This document shows, in pieces, positions 1 through 8,590 of a stretch of 34,529 nucleotides of DNA (positions are counted from its first letter, which is position 1; every line of letters starts with the position of its first letter). The notes under the pieces were generated by a model. That model made no database searches, was not told the DNA's origin, and saw only the letters and a program-made list of their open reading frames with translations. The position numbers were made by a program, and so were the translations under genes. The DNA is from Calditrichota bacterium (lineage in GTDB: Bacteria; Calditrichota; Calditrichia; Calditrichales; Calditrichaceae): the NCBI GenBank assembly GCA_003854985.1, contig RQOG01000138.1, positions 1 through 34,529 on the forward strand, given 5' to 3'.

Positions 1-266
1 GAAAATTAAAAGAAACGGGAACAACCCATTGGAACAGCCCCAATTTTGGCGCCAACAACACAAGCGGTTTTACAGCGCTTCCTGGCGGTTCCCGCTACTT
101 CGATGGTACCTTCTACAGTATGTGTCTCTATGGCTACTGGTGGTCTTCTACTGAGAGCAGTAGTGACTACGCCTGGTACCGCAGCCTGGGTTACGATTAT
201 TCAAGAGTGTACCGCGACGACAAATATAAGCAGTACGGCTTTAGTGTGCGGCTTGTTCGGGATTAG
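1..266 (+). CDS. C-terminal end of a FISUMP-domain protein (5' truncated)
   Basis: This is the end of a gene whose start lies left of the window; the frame is fixed by codons starting at base 3 and a TAG at 264-266. The roughly 87 visible residues have the hallmark of the Fibrobacter succinogenes major paralogous (FISUMP) domain: a GFTALPGG motif, then a YWWSST-like aromatic/serine stretch, a Tyr/Arg/Asp-rich segment and a closing GFSVRLVRD. Such domains usually sit at the end of exported or lipoprotein surface proteins in Fibrobacter, Bacteroidota and related FCB bacteria; their molecular role is not established. A longer-looking ORF from base 46 in another frame is only a shadow. The domain call is strong; the upstream part of the protein is unknown. 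Confidence 0.85.
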   Translation, partial: KLKETGTTHWNSPNFGANNTSGFTALPGGSRYFDGTFYSMCLYGYWWSSTESSSDYAWYRSLGYDYSRVYRDDKYKQYGFSVRLVRD

Positions 267-269
267 GCT

Positions 270-294
270 ATCCGCCTTTTGGCGGATTTGTCTA
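270..294 (+). terminator. Hairpin just after the FISUMP gene
   Basis: ATCCGCC and GGCGGAT form a perfect 7-bp stem with a TTTT loop at 270-287, starting 3 nt after the TAG stop. It is followed by a T-rich tract (TTGTCTATTTT). This fits a rho-independent terminator for the FISUMP gene. Confidence 0.6.
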
Positions 295-301
295 TTTTGG
301 T

Positions 302-330
302 TTGGGGCGAAGCCCCAATGAAATTTTTTT
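302..330 (+). terminator. Second G+C-rich hairpin with T-tract
   Basis: TTGGGGC and GCCCCAA form a perfect 7-bp stem with a 3-nt GAA loop (302-318), followed by TGAAA and seven Ts. It lies 15 nt after the first hairpin and would serve as a backup terminator for the FISUMP gene. No termination data are available. Confidence 0.6.
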
Positions 331-339
331 ACCCAGTCT

Positions 340-361
340 CTCCCCATGCCGGCATGGGGAG
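340..361. repeat. Perfect 22-bp palindrome
   Basis: CTCCCCATGCC is followed immediately by its exact reverse complement GGCATGGGGAG, so all 22 bases are self-complementary with no loop. It sits in the non-coding stretch 267-511 between the FISUMP gene and the TonB-receptor operon and has no T-run directly after it. It could be a protein-binding site, a REP-type element or the tip of a cruciform. No second copy was seen in this window. The rest of 362-511 is AT-rich with no gene; it must hold the promoter of the downstream operon, but no convincing -35/-10 pair could be fixed. Confidence 0.6.
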
Positions 362-511
362 GGGCATATTATCCGGAATATCTGATATTTCTGCTATTTT
401 TTAGTCTTCTTTATTCTTTTATACTGTATTATGTGTTATATTCATGCTAACCAATATAATTCACCGGATAGAAAATGTTTCCCTGCTAATCATTAACAGA
501 TAAAAAATAAA

Positions 512-2500
512 ATGACTGTACGGCCTGCTAAAACATTTGTATTTTTTATTATCGTCTTTGGTGTTTTTCCATATCTGTCTTTATTTGCCCAGCAGAAAAG
601 CCTGGACGATCTGCTGGAAATGGGCATAACGGAATTAATGGAAGTCAGGGTGATCACACCCTCCAAAACGCCGCAAAAAATAAACGAAACACCGGCGGTC
701 GTCCGCATTATCACAGCGGAGCAAATCAGGGAAAACGGCTATACAACCATGGACGAAGCCCTTGCCGGTCTGCCCGGTTTTCAGTTCCGGGATATGCTCA
801 GTTTAAACAGTTATATTTTTCAAAGGGGTATACCCAACCAGAATAATCTGATGCTGGTGTTGATAGACGGCGTCAACATCAACGAACTCAATTCCGGCGG
901 ATTTTACGGCGGCGCGCAGTATAATCTGGCCAATGTGGACCGGATTGAAGTGGTCTATGGTCCGGCTTCCGCTCTTTATGGAACCAATGCCATATCAGGC
1001 ATTATCAATATTATTTCTAAGAATCCGAAGGAATATAAAGAGCCTATTGTCAATGTTTTATACGGCTCGTTTAATACCTTTAACGCCGACGTCGCTTATG
1101 GGTATATGAATGAGAAAAATGATTTTGGATTCCGCTTATCGGCCATGTATAAAACCAGCGAAAAAGCCGATCTGGGCGGAAAAGAAGGCGACTATAACTG
1201 GACGGATGCGATTGATAATTTTGAACGGGATTATTCTTTTGATGCCAGGCTGATTTATAAAAATATCACCGCCGGCGTGGATTTTCAGAATAAGCAGATA
1301 TCAGCCGCCACTTACAGGCGTTCGGTGGAAACCATTTATAGGGACAGGGAAACGTTCTGGAATATCCTTTTTATAAACGGTTTTGTTAAACATACTCATT
1401 CCATAGCCGAAAAAAATTCGCTTAGTTCGCAGGTTTATTATCGTAACTCCACGGTTTTGGATAATTCCGTACAGGAAGTGACGGATACCGCTCAGATCGG
1501 CTATTACCGCCCGAATTATCTGCTGGGTTTTGAGAGCACGCTGTATTCAGAACTGCATGACAAATTTTATCTTACCGGCGGATTCGTTTTCGAATATGAA
1601 GAATTGGCGGACGATTATTCGAAGACAGTAAGCGGAAGTCCTTCGGAAAAACCGCCTAAACCCGCCAAACCGAAAATGGATGCCAACACGCTGTTCAGCT
1701 TTTATTTGCAAGGAAACCTGAAATCGTTTTCCCGCATACAGCTGACAGCCGGCGCAAGGTATGATAACAGCAGCGTTTACGATCAGGTGATTACCCCGCG
1801 GGCGGCGCTTATTTATAATCACGAACGGTTAACGGTAAAGCTTTTATATATGCAGGCTTTCCGGGCGCCCAAGCCCTGGGATTATACCTGGGGCACAGGA
1901 AATGATCAATTGGACCCGGAAAAGATGACCTCGAACGAATTGTTTACGGAGGTGAAAATTTCAGACCATATGAGCGCTGAAGCGTCCGTCTACAGAAATC
2001 ATGTTTTTGACGTTTTGGCCCTGGATATCGATAAAAACAAATGGGTAAATCAGGGCGAACTGAATACGAACGGCATGGAATTCACGGTGAATTATAAAAT
2101 TGAGAAATTAAACATTTACGCCAATTACACCTATAATAATTCTCAATATGACAATGATTCAAAGGTTCCGGAAATAGCGGAGCACGGCATAAACGGCGGT
2201 TTACGGTATGCATTCACAAATAGTTTTATTTTGAATTTACGGGCGAATTATCTTGGGAAACGAAAGAATTATGACCAGATTTACCAGGCTACCGGAATTA
2301 AATATATCGATCCGGCTTTTCTTATCCATTCGACCCTTTCGCTGTTTGATTATCATCATTTTGATTTTCAGATCATCGTTAAGAACCTGCTGGACGCCAG
2401 GTATTATCATACATCGAACCGTACCGATCCTTCCTACCTGGTATCGCGTTTCCGGCAGCCGCAGAGAACGGTTTTGTTAAAAACCGGTTATCGGTTCTGA
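512..2500 (+). CDS. TonB-dependent outer-membrane receptor
   Basis: A 662-aa outer-membrane receptor with a Sec signal peptide (hydrophobic FVFFIIVFGVFPYL, cleavage near LFA-QQ). A plug domain follows at about residues 45-165, with the family pattern VITPSKTPQKINETPA, then LIDGVNI, VDRIEVVYGPASALYG and a SGIINIIS end. The rest is a beta-barrel ending in a C-terminal aromatic strand (...LLKTGYRF). It resembles BtuB/CirA-type receptors of the group with a LDDLLEMGITELMEV mature N-terminus. A Pro/Lys-rich stretch near residues 380-390 probably forms an extracellular loop. The substrate cannot be read from sequence. It is the first gene of a five-gene operon with YfiR and two kinases, which suggests a link between uptake or envelope state and signalling. 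No strong Shine-Dalgarno precedes the ATG; the start is set by the signal peptide. Confidence 0.92.
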   Translation: MTVRPAKTFVFFIIVFGVFPYLSLFAQQKSLDDLLEMGITELMEVRVITPSKTPQKINETPAVVRIITAEQIRENGYTTMDEALAGLPGFQFRDMLSLNSYIFQRGIPNQNNLMLVLIDGVNINELNSGGFYGGAQYNLANVDRIEVVYGPASALYGTNAISGIINIISKNPKEYKEPIVNVLYGSFNTFNADVAYGYMNEKNDFGFRLSAMYKTSEKADLGGKEGDYNWTDAIDNFERDYSFDARLIYKNITAGVDFQNKQISAATYRRSVETIYRDRETFWNILFINGFVKHTHSIAEKNSLSSQVYYRNSTVLDNSVQEVTDTAQIGYYRPNYLLGFESTLYSELHDKFYLTGGFVFEYEELADDYSKTVSGSPSEKPPKPAKPKMDANTLFSFYLQGNLKSFSRIQLTAGARYDNSSVYDQVITPRAALIYNHERLTVKLLYMQAFRAPKPWDYTWGTGNDQLDPEKMTSNELFTEVKISDHMSAEASVYRNHVFDVLALDIDKNKWVNQGELNTNGMEFTVNYKIEKLNIYANYTYNNSQYDNDSKVPEIAEHGINGGLRYAFTNSFILNLRANYLGKRKNYDQIYQATGIKYIDPAFLIHSTLSLFDYHHFDFQIIVKNLLDARYYHTSNRTDPSYLVSRFRQPQRTVLLKTGYRF

Positions 2501-2517
2501 GTTGATGGAGCGATTGA

Positions 2518-3048
2518 ATGCGCGGAATTAATTATTTTATTAAAAAGATCTGTATCATTTTGCTTTGTTTAACGCCGATCGCTGTTTATGCCCAGACCGG
2601 CAGCGAAGCGGAAATAAAAGCGGTTTTTATTTACAATTTTACCAAGTATATTCAGTGGGAGATGCCCGATTCCGCCGCCACATTCAAAATCGGCATATTG
2701 AACGGCGCCGAAGTGTCCGCTCCGTTAAAGGAAATAGCGGCCAAAAAAATGGTAAACGGCAGGAAAATACAAATCGATCATTACAGTCATATCGATCAAA
2801 TTGATAATTGCCAGATACTACTGATATCGGAAGCGCATAAAGCCAGTCTGGAACAGGTTTTATCAGCGATGGAGAATAAGAATACATTGATTATAGGGGA
2901 AAGCGAAGGCTTTGCCGGGAAAGGCGCCGCTATTGATTTTGTATTAAAAAACGGACAGATAAAATTTCAGATAAACCGCCGGGCCATAAAACTGAGCGGC
3001 CTTAAGGTAAGTTCACAGTTGTTAAAATTAGCCTTACTCATTGAATAA
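2518..3048 (+). CDS. yfiR: YfiR/DUF4154-family periplasmic protein
   Basis: A 176-aa exported protein: signal peptide at residues 1-25 (ending AVYAQ), then the YfiR (DUF4154) pattern with an early IKAVFIYNFTKYIQW motif, a central LLISEA strand and a C-terminal block with IDFVLKNGQIKFQIN and GLKVSSQLLKLA. Pseudomonas YfiR is a periplasmic repressor of the CHASE8-containing diguanylate cyclase YfiN; that is family knowledge. Here the next gene carries a CHASE8-like sensor on a histidine kinase, so this protein probably controls that kinase from the periplasm (inference). The cysteines reported as redox-active in Pseudomonas YfiR are not obviously conserved, since only about one mature Cys is visible (NCQILL). 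The ATG is preceded by GGAG about 8 nt upstream. The gene starts 17 nt after the receptor stop. Confidence 0.88.
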   Translation: MRGINYFIKKICIILLCLTPIAVYAQTGSEAEIKAVFIYNFTKYIQWEMPDSAATFKIGILNGAEVSAPLKEIAAKKMVNGRKIQIDHYSHIDQIDNCQILLISEAHKASLEQVLSAMENKNTLIIGESEGFAGKGAAIDFVLKNGQIKFQINRRAIKLSGLKVSSQLLKLALLIE

Positions 3049-3059
3049 CAGGGCGATTC

Positions 3060-5711
3060 ATGTTACTTATCAGAAAACTGTCGATAAAACATAAAATCGT
3101 TTTTATCCAGATATTCACGGCTTTTATCGTGCTGATTCTTTTTACTACTTTCTTCATACTCAGGGATATTAAAAGCCACGAGAAGGCCATTATCAACCGG
3201 ATGGCTTCGCTGACCCAAATCCTGAGCGCCAACACCATTCCGGCTATTATATTTCTGGATAATGCCGCCGCCGAAAGTATTCTGGCCTCGGTGAACGATG
3301 AAAAATATATTGTGCGCGTCTGGTTATTTGATAATCAGAATAATTTGTTTGCCTTTTACGGGGAAACCCAGTATTCAGGCTTTAATCCTCCCGGAATTAA
3401 AAACGATAGTAATGAAAACTATGAATTCATGGATGATTACCTTTTTTACAGCAGAAAAATTATCCAGGATAATGAGCGCCTTGGGACGATTTCGCTGCAA
3501 TATGATATGTATCCTGTTCATGAAATGGTTAACGATAATATCCGGTTAGCTCTGATCGTTCTGTTTATCGCCATGATCCTGGTTTATGTGTTATCCGTAA
3601 TGATGCAGAAAACCATTTCCGGACCGATCACGCGCCTGGCAGAGGCGGCCAGGGATGTGTCGCAAAAATGGGATTTCTCCATCCGGGCAAAAAAAACAAG
3701 CGATGATGAAGTCGGGCTTTTGTATGATAGTTTTAATGCCATGCTGGAACAAATCCATCTGCGCAATATGGAACGGGAGAAGGCGGAAAAAGCGCTGCAG
3801 CAAAGCGAAGCCCTGCTCAAGTCGACGCAAAGGCTCAGCAAGGTCGGCGGCTGGGAATGGGATGTTAAAAACCAGAAGATGTACTGGACGGACGAGACTT
3901 ACCGGATTCACGGTTTTAATCCCGAAAACATAGGAACCGATTCGGCCGATTACATAAAGCGCAGCCTGGAATGTTATGATAAAAAAGATCAGAAAGTAAT
4001 CTCAAAACATTTTGACCGGTGTCTGAAAAAAGGCGATCCTTATGATCTGGAATTTCCGTTTACATCGGCGGACGGCAAGCGAAAATGGATTCGCACGACC
4101 GCCCAGGCTGTTGAAGAAAATGACCAGGTAATCAAGATAACCGGTAATATTATGGATATTACCGAACTTAAAAAAGCAGAAAGGACTATCAGACGTTCCG
4201 AACAAAAATACAGGGATATTTTTGCCCAGGGCGTCATGGGAATATTTCAATCCACCCTGGATGGGAAATTTATCAGCGTTAACCGGATGCTGGCCAAAAT
4301 GTTAGGTTTTAATTCTCCTTCTGAACTGATAGACGCTACGGAAGACATCGGCAAACAATTATATTATAAACCGGAACAGCGGAAAGAGTTAATTAAGAAA
4401 GTGATGCGCGCGGAAGGTCTGTTAAAGTTTGAGAACGAATTTGTAAGGCGGGACGGCACGATATGGACGGCCAATATGAATGTACGTCTGGTGCGTGATG
4501 AGCAAAATAAGCCTTCTTACATAGAAGGATTTATAGAAGATATTACCGAACGAAAATTTGCCGAAGACGAGTTGAAAAAAGCCCGGGCGTATGCCCAGAA
4601 TATTATTAACAGCTCTCTCGATGTGATTATTGCCGTGGATAAAGATCAGCATATTGTGGAGTTTAATAAAGCGGCCTGCGAGACTTTCGGATATGAAAGG
4701 GAAGAAGCAATCGGGCAAAATGTATTGATGTTGTATGCCAATAAAAAAGATGCCGACTTCGTTGGCCGCCAGATTCTGAAATACGGGAAGTTTATTGGCG
4801 AGGTATCGAATATCCGCAAGAATGGCCAGAAATTCATCTCCCTGCTTTCCGCCACTATATTATTAGACGGACAGGGTAATATCATAGGCACAGTAGGGAA
4901 TTCGCGTGATATTACGGAGATAAAAAAATCGGAAGAAGAGCTTAAAAACTATCGGGAGCATCTTGAAGATCTGGTTAAAGACAGGACCGCTGAACTGGTG
5001 GTGGCCAAGAAACGCGCCGAAGAATCGGATCAGTTGAAATCCGCTTTTCTGGCCACTATGTCCCACGAATTACGAACGCCTTTGAATTCCATAATCGGTT
5101 TTACCGGAATTCTTCTGCAGGAACTGGCCGGTCCGCTTAATGACGAGCAGAAAAAGCAACTGGGTATGGTCAAGACTTCCAGCCTACATTTATTGGATTT
5201 AATTAATGATGTGCTGGACATTTCAAAAATAGAAGCCGGTCAGCTGGAAATCGTCAAAGAGTCTTTCAGTATGCCGGAAATTATTGAAAAAGCCGCCGCT
5301 TCCATTGCGCCGCTGGCGCAGAAAAGAGCGCTTAAACTAAACATCAGGGTTGCATCCGAAGTGGGAGAAATTAAAGCCGATAAGAGACGTGTCGAACAAA
5401 TACTTATAAACCTGCTCAACAACGCAATAAAGTTTACAGATAAAGGAGAAATTGGTTTGAACTGTTATATTCGTGGCAAGCGTCTGGTAACCGATATTTC
5501 CGACACGGGTATTGGTATAAAAAAGGAAAACATGAAAGATCTGTTCAAATCGTTTCATCAGATTGACAGCGGAACAAAACGATATCATGAAGGCACCGGT
5601 CTGGGACTTTCTATTTGTAAAAAACTTGTCGAAATGATGAATGGCCTGATAACCGTGAAGAGTAAATGGGGTTCGGGAAGCACCTTTACTTTTTCTTTAC
5701 CATTGGAATGA
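3060..5711 (+). CDS. CHASE8-HAMP-PAS(x3) sensor histidine kinase
   Basis: An 883-aa inner-membrane kinase. Order: TM1 (about 12-34); a ~125-residue periplasmic domain with the CHASE8-like run SANTIPAIIFLDN and RVWLFD; TM2 (about 162-182); HAMP (about 183-238); three PAS/PAC units (about 255-370, 380-500, 505-625); a short coiled coil; HisKA with phospho-acceptor His669 in MSHELRTPLNS; and an HATPase_c domain with N-box NLLNNAIKF (Asn787), G1 DTGIGI and G2 GTGLGL (Gly845). All catalytic boxes look intact. It ends without its own receiver, so phosphate probably passes to the single-domain receiver starting 7 nt downstream. The pairing of the periplasmic YfiR gene with a CHASE8-type domain mirrors the YfiR/YfiN system, but the output here is a kinase instead of a GGDEF domain. 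The ligand is unknown. Confidence 0.9.
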   Translation: MLLIRKLSIKHKIVFIQIFTAFIVLILFTTFFILRDIKSHEKAIINRMASLTQILSANTIPAIIFLDNAAAESILASVNDEKYIVRVWLFDNQNNLFAFYGETQYSGFNPPGIKNDSNENYEFMDDYLFYSRKIIQDNERLGTISLQYDMYPVHEMVNDNIRLALIVLFIAMILVYVLSVMMQKTISGPITRLAEAARDVSQKWDFSIRAKKTSDDEVGLLYDSFNAMLEQIHLRNMEREKAEKALQQSEALLKSTQRLSKVGGWEWDVKNQKMYWTDETYRIHGFNPENIGTDSADYIKRSLECYDKKDQKVISKHFDRCLKKGDPYDLEFPFTSADGKRKWIRTTAQAVEENDQVIKITGNIMDITELKKAERTIRRSEQKYRDIFAQGVMGIFQSTLDGKFISVNRMLAKMLGFNSPSELIDATEDIGKQLYYKPEQRKELIKKVMRAEGLLKFENEFVRRDGTIWTANMNVRLVRDEQNKPSYIEGFIEDITERKFAEDELKKARAYAQNIINSSLDVIIAVDKDQHIVEFNKAACETFGYEREEAIGQNVLMLYANKKDADFVGRQILKYGKFIGEVSNIRKNGQKFISLLSATILLDGQGNIIGTVGNSRDITEIKKSEEELKNYREHLEDLVKDRTAELVVAKKRAEESDQLKSAFLATMSHELRTPLNSIIGFTGILLQELAGPLNDEQKKQLGMVKTSSLHLLDLINDVLDISKIEAGQLEIVKESFSMPEIIEKAAASIAPLAQKRALKLNIRVASEVGEIKADKRRVEQILINLLNNAIKFTDKGEIGLNCYIRGKRLVTDISDTGIGIKKENMKDLFKSFHQIDSGTKRYHEGTGLGLSICKKLVEMMNGLITVKSKWGSGSTFTFSLPLE

Positions 5712-5718
5712 TATAAGA

Positions 5719-6099
5719 ATGAGTAAGAAAATTTTAGTTATCGAAGATAACCAGCAGAACATGTACCTGACCACCTTTCTGCTCGAAAAAAACGGTTATG
5801 AAGTGATTCAGGCCTGGAACGGTGTTGAAGGCATTAAAAAAGCAGAGGCTTCTTTACCGGATTTAATTCTGCTGGATATTCAACTGCCGGAAATGGACGG
5901 TTATGAAGTGGCCTGGATGTTAAAAAAAATGCCCGGAATTTCAGAAATACCGATTGTAGCCGTAACCTCTTATGCGATGCGCGGTGATAAGGAAAATGTT
6001 ATAGCGGCCGGCTGTGATGGTTACATAGAGAAACCCATCAACCCGGATAGTTTTATTTCCGAGATTGAGCAGTTCCTCTTTAAGGGAAAGCGTAAATAA
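5719..6099 (+). CDS. Single-domain response regulator (CheY/DivK-like receiver)
   Basis: A 126-aa protein that is only a receiver domain. The acidic pair is E9/D10, the phospho-acceptor is Asp53 (LILLDIQLPEMDG), the switch Thr is T83 (AVTSYA) and the invariant Lys is K105 (EKPINP). All key residues are present and there is no output domain, so it must work as a phosphate shuttle or by protein contact. Its place 7 nt after the receiver-less CHASE8 kinase makes it the likely partner of that kinase. The downstream hybrid kinase has its own receivers, so this could feed a relay. DivK-like regulators of this type are common next to PAS kinases. Confidence 0.92.
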   Translation: MSKKILVIEDNQQNMYLTTFLLEKNGYEVIQAWNGVEGIKKAEASLPDLILLDIQLPEMDGYEVAWMLKKMPGISEIPIVAVTSYAMRGDKENVIAAGCDGYIEKPINPDSFISEIEQFLFKGKRK

Positions 6100-6129
6100 C
6101 AGACAATAAATATTTTTAAGGATACCACT

Positions 6130-8148
6130 ATGAAAATACTGATTGTTGATGATAAAGAAGAGAATATTTATTTGTTGAACAGCCTGTTTTCCGGAAACGG
6201 ATTTGAGGTCATAAATGCTCATAACGGCAAAGAAGCCCTGGACCTGCTTTCCGAACATCAATGCGACATCATCATTTCGGATATCTTAATGCCCGTGATG
6301 GACGGGTTTGAATTATGCAGGCAGATCAAAAGCAACAGTAAACTGAAGAATATTCCTTTTGTTTTTTATACGGCTACTTATACCGATAAAAAGGATGAAG
6401 AATTCGCGCTCAGTCTGGGCGCTTCCTTGTTTATCACCAAACCGCAGGAACCGGATGTATTTTTGAAAAAAATCAGGCGTCTGATGGAAGACGTATCCAA
6501 AGGTAACATTATAACCAGAAAACCTATTATTCATAAGGAAAAGGATGTGTTTAAACTGTATAATGAGCGGCTGATAAAAAAAATTGAAAAGAAAATGCTG
6601 GAGTTGGAAAAAGAACGGGAAGAACGGAACGAAATTGAAAAGCAAAATCAGATTCTGGCGCAGGCTGTAAAAAGCATTAGCGAATGCGTATGCGTTACGG
6701 ATATGAAAGACAGGTTTATTTTCGTTAATGAAGCCTTCGAAAAAACCTATGGGTATACGTTAAAGGAATTGTATGGCAAACCGGCGGCAATAGTCAGATC
6801 ACCGAACAATCCCAAAGAATATGTTAAAAATATTTATAAAGACACTTTGGCTGAAGGTTGGCGGGGCGAGTTGAATCAATTAAAGAAAGAGGGAACGGAA
6901 TTTCCCGTTTACCTTTCGACCTCCAAAGTGCAGAATGAAAAAGGTCAGACAATTGCCCTGATCGGCGTAGCTAATGACATCACGGAGCGTAAAAAACTGG
7001 AAGAGCAATATCGTCAGGCTCAAAAGATGGAAGCAGTCGGCAGGCTGGCCGGGGGCATCGCCCATGATTTTAATAATATTCTGACCGTGATAAACGGGTA
7101 TACGGAATTAATGCGCATGCGCCTGGATGAAAAAGATCCTATTTTTACAAATCTGGGTGAGGTCAAGAAAGCCGGCAAAAGAGCGGAAATATTAACGAGA
7201 CAATTATTGGCCTTCAGCCGTAAACAGGTTTTGCAGCCCGTCGTATTGGATTTGAACAGCGTAATTCATGGCCTGGAAAAAATGCTGTTGCGTCTGATTA
7301 CCGAAAATATTGAAATGATCACCCTGCTGGAACCGGTCGTGGGGAAAATAAAAGCCGATCCCGGACAAATTGAGCAGGTCATCATGAATCTGGTTATTAA
7401 CGCCCGCGATGCGATGCCCAAAGGAGGCAAACTGACCATTGAGACAAAGAACGTGACTTACCGGGATCCGTTTGTCTGGGAAGAAACCCGGATTGAACCG
7501 GGCGAATACGTTATGCTGGCAATTCGTGATACGGGTCTGGGTATGAATGAAGAAACGCTGGAACATATTTTTGAGCCTTTTTTTACAACCAAAAAAGAGG
7601 GTGAGGGAACCGGTCTTGGCCTTTCGATGGTGTATGGTATTGTGAAACAGAGCGACGGTTTTATTAAAGTGGACAGCGAACCGGGCAAAGGCAGCGTTTT
7701 CCGGTTATATTTTCCCTGCACAAAAGGACCCGTGACTAAATTTAAAAAGACTGAGATTTCTTCCGACTTATTGAAAGGCAGTGAAACAATTCTTATTACG
7801 GAAGATGAAGACGATGTCCGCCACTTCGCCAGCGAAGTGCTGCGGATGCACGGCTATAATGTTCTGGAAGCTTCCAACGGCGGTATGGCTCTGTTAAAAT
7901 GTGAAAATTATAAAAGCCGCATCCATCTCTTAATAACGGATGTGGTGATGCCGGAAATGAGCGGCAGTGAATTGATTGCCAGGCTGAAATCCCTGCACCG
8001 GGAAATGAAAGTATTATACATGTCCGGTTATACGGATGACGCGGTGATAAAGCATGGTATTCCGGAAAAGAAGGTAAACTTTCTGCAGAAGCCTTTTTCT
8101 CCCTATGCCTTGCTGGAGAAAGTGCGTAAGGTTCTGGACAGCAGGTAA
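6130..8148 (+). CDS. Hybrid histidine kinase REC-PAS-HisKA-HATPase-REC
   Basis: A 672-aa cytosolic hybrid kinase with no membrane segment. Order: N-terminal receiver (about 1-125, phospho-Asp D51 in SDILMPVMDG); a Lys/Glu-rich coiled coil (about 140-175); one PAS/PAC (about 175-295); HisKA of the AHDFNNIL class with His312 in GGIAHDFNNIL; HATPase_c with NLVINARDAM, DTGLGM and GTGLGLSMVYG; and a C-terminal receiver (phospho-Asp D604 in TDVVMPEMSG, Lys in QKPFSP). It is the last gene of the receptor/YfiR/kinase operon, and AAGGA sits upstream of its ATG. The N-terminal receiver could be phosphorylated by the upstream CHASE8 kinase, giving a branched relay (inference). No DNA-binding regulator is in the operon, so the final output lies elsewhere. 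Confidence 0.9.
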   Translation: MKILIVDDKEENIYLLNSLFSGNGFEVINAHNGKEALDLLSEHQCDIIISDILMPVMDGFELCRQIKSNSKLKNIPFVFYTATYTDKKDEEFALSLGASLFITKPQEPDVFLKKIRRLMEDVSKGNIITRKPIIHKEKDVFKLYNERLIKKIEKKMLELEKEREERNEIEKQNQILAQAVKSISECVCVTDMKDRFIFVNEAFEKTYGYTLKELYGKPAAIVRSPNNPKEYVKNIYKDTLAEGWRGELNQLKKEGTEFPVYLSTSKVQNEKGQTIALIGVANDITERKKLEEQYRQAQKMEAVGRLAGGIAHDFNNILTVINGYTELMRMRLDEKDPIFTNLGEVKKAGKRAEILTRQLLAFSRKQVLQPVVLDLNSVIHGLEKMLLRLITENIEMITLLEPVVGKIKADPGQIEQVIMNLVINARDAMPKGGKLTIETKNVTYRDPFVWEETRIEPGEYVMLAIRDTGLGMNEETLEHIFEPFFTTKKEGEGTGLGLSMVYGIVKQSDGFIKVDSEPGKGSVFRLYFPCTKGPVTKFKKTEISSDLLKGSETILITEDEDDVRHFASEVLRMHGYNVLEASNGGMALLKCENYKSRIHLLITDVVMPEMSGSELIARLKSLHREMKVLYMSGYTDDAVIKHGIPEKKVNFLQKPFSPYALLEKVRKVLDSR

Positions 8149-8249
8149 ACCTTATCTTTTGAATATGTCAAAGATTGCGTTGGCAGATACGGCCTGCCGC
8201 TTGTGCCGCTTATGCCAAACATGAATTTAAAAAAACAACAGGAGAAAAA

Positions 8250-8477
8250 ATGGATTTCATTAAAAACTTATTCAGGAAAAAATGGGGTACCTGTGCTCTT
8301 TGTAATAAAACGATATATGTGGGTGATATATACGGCAGTTTAACGCTTCCTGCCAGCGAACTTTCGCTGACGGGAAAACCAAGTACCAGTTTTTATTGCG
8401 AATCATGCACTAAAAGCAGAGAAGTTAAATTCGATGAAAAATGGTATTTAATAAAGGAAAAAGGGAGAGCGAAATAA
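8250..8477 (+). CDS. Small four-cysteine (zinc-ribbon-like) protein
   Basis: A 75-aa protein starting at the ATG at 8250, chosen because GGAG lies 5 nt upstream; an in-frame ATG 25 codons earlier has no such site and would add an unlikely leader. It has two CxxC pairs, CALC near residue 15 and CESC near residue 50, separated by about 30 residues, in a compact basic protein. That spacing fits a structural zinc ribbon. I do not recognise a named family. It follows the hybrid kinase by about 100 nt and may be in the same transcript, but no functional link can be read. Confidence 0.6.
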   Translation: MDFIKNLFRKKWGTCALCNKTIYVGDIYGSLTLPASELSLTGKPSTSFYCESCTKSREVKFDEKWYLIKEKGRAK

Positions 8478-8500
8478 AGGCTGAAAATGATTAAAAGAAG

Positions 8501-8590
8501 TCTGAACCATGATTTATTTGATTAAATGATGAACTATGATTTTGTGAATCATGAAATCATTGAATCATGCATATCATATTTCATATAATG
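8501..8590. repeat. ~90-bp AT-rich direct repeat, copy A
   Basis: The 90 bases align without gaps to 9678-9767, with about 13 mismatches. The element is built from ATGATT/AATCAT words, and its two arms (8507-8530 and 8548-8570) are imperfect inverted repeats that could fold. The rest of 8478-8752 is AT-rich and holds no gene; it must carry the hydrolase promoter, but no consensus pair stands out. Confidence 0.7.

Noticed and set aside
46..321. 91-aa ORF at the left edge
   Set aside because: It overlaps the FISUMP reading frame (1-266) in another frame; the FISUMP frame has clear domain motifs and the 91-aa translation does not.
8201..8217. Short TGCCGCTTGTGCCGCTTATGCC-like tandem words
   Set aside because: Only two imperfect units; not distinguishable from chance.
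8175..8249. 25-codon N-terminal extension of the four-cysteine protein
   Set aside because: No ribosome site upstream, whereas GGAG sits correctly before ATG 8250.
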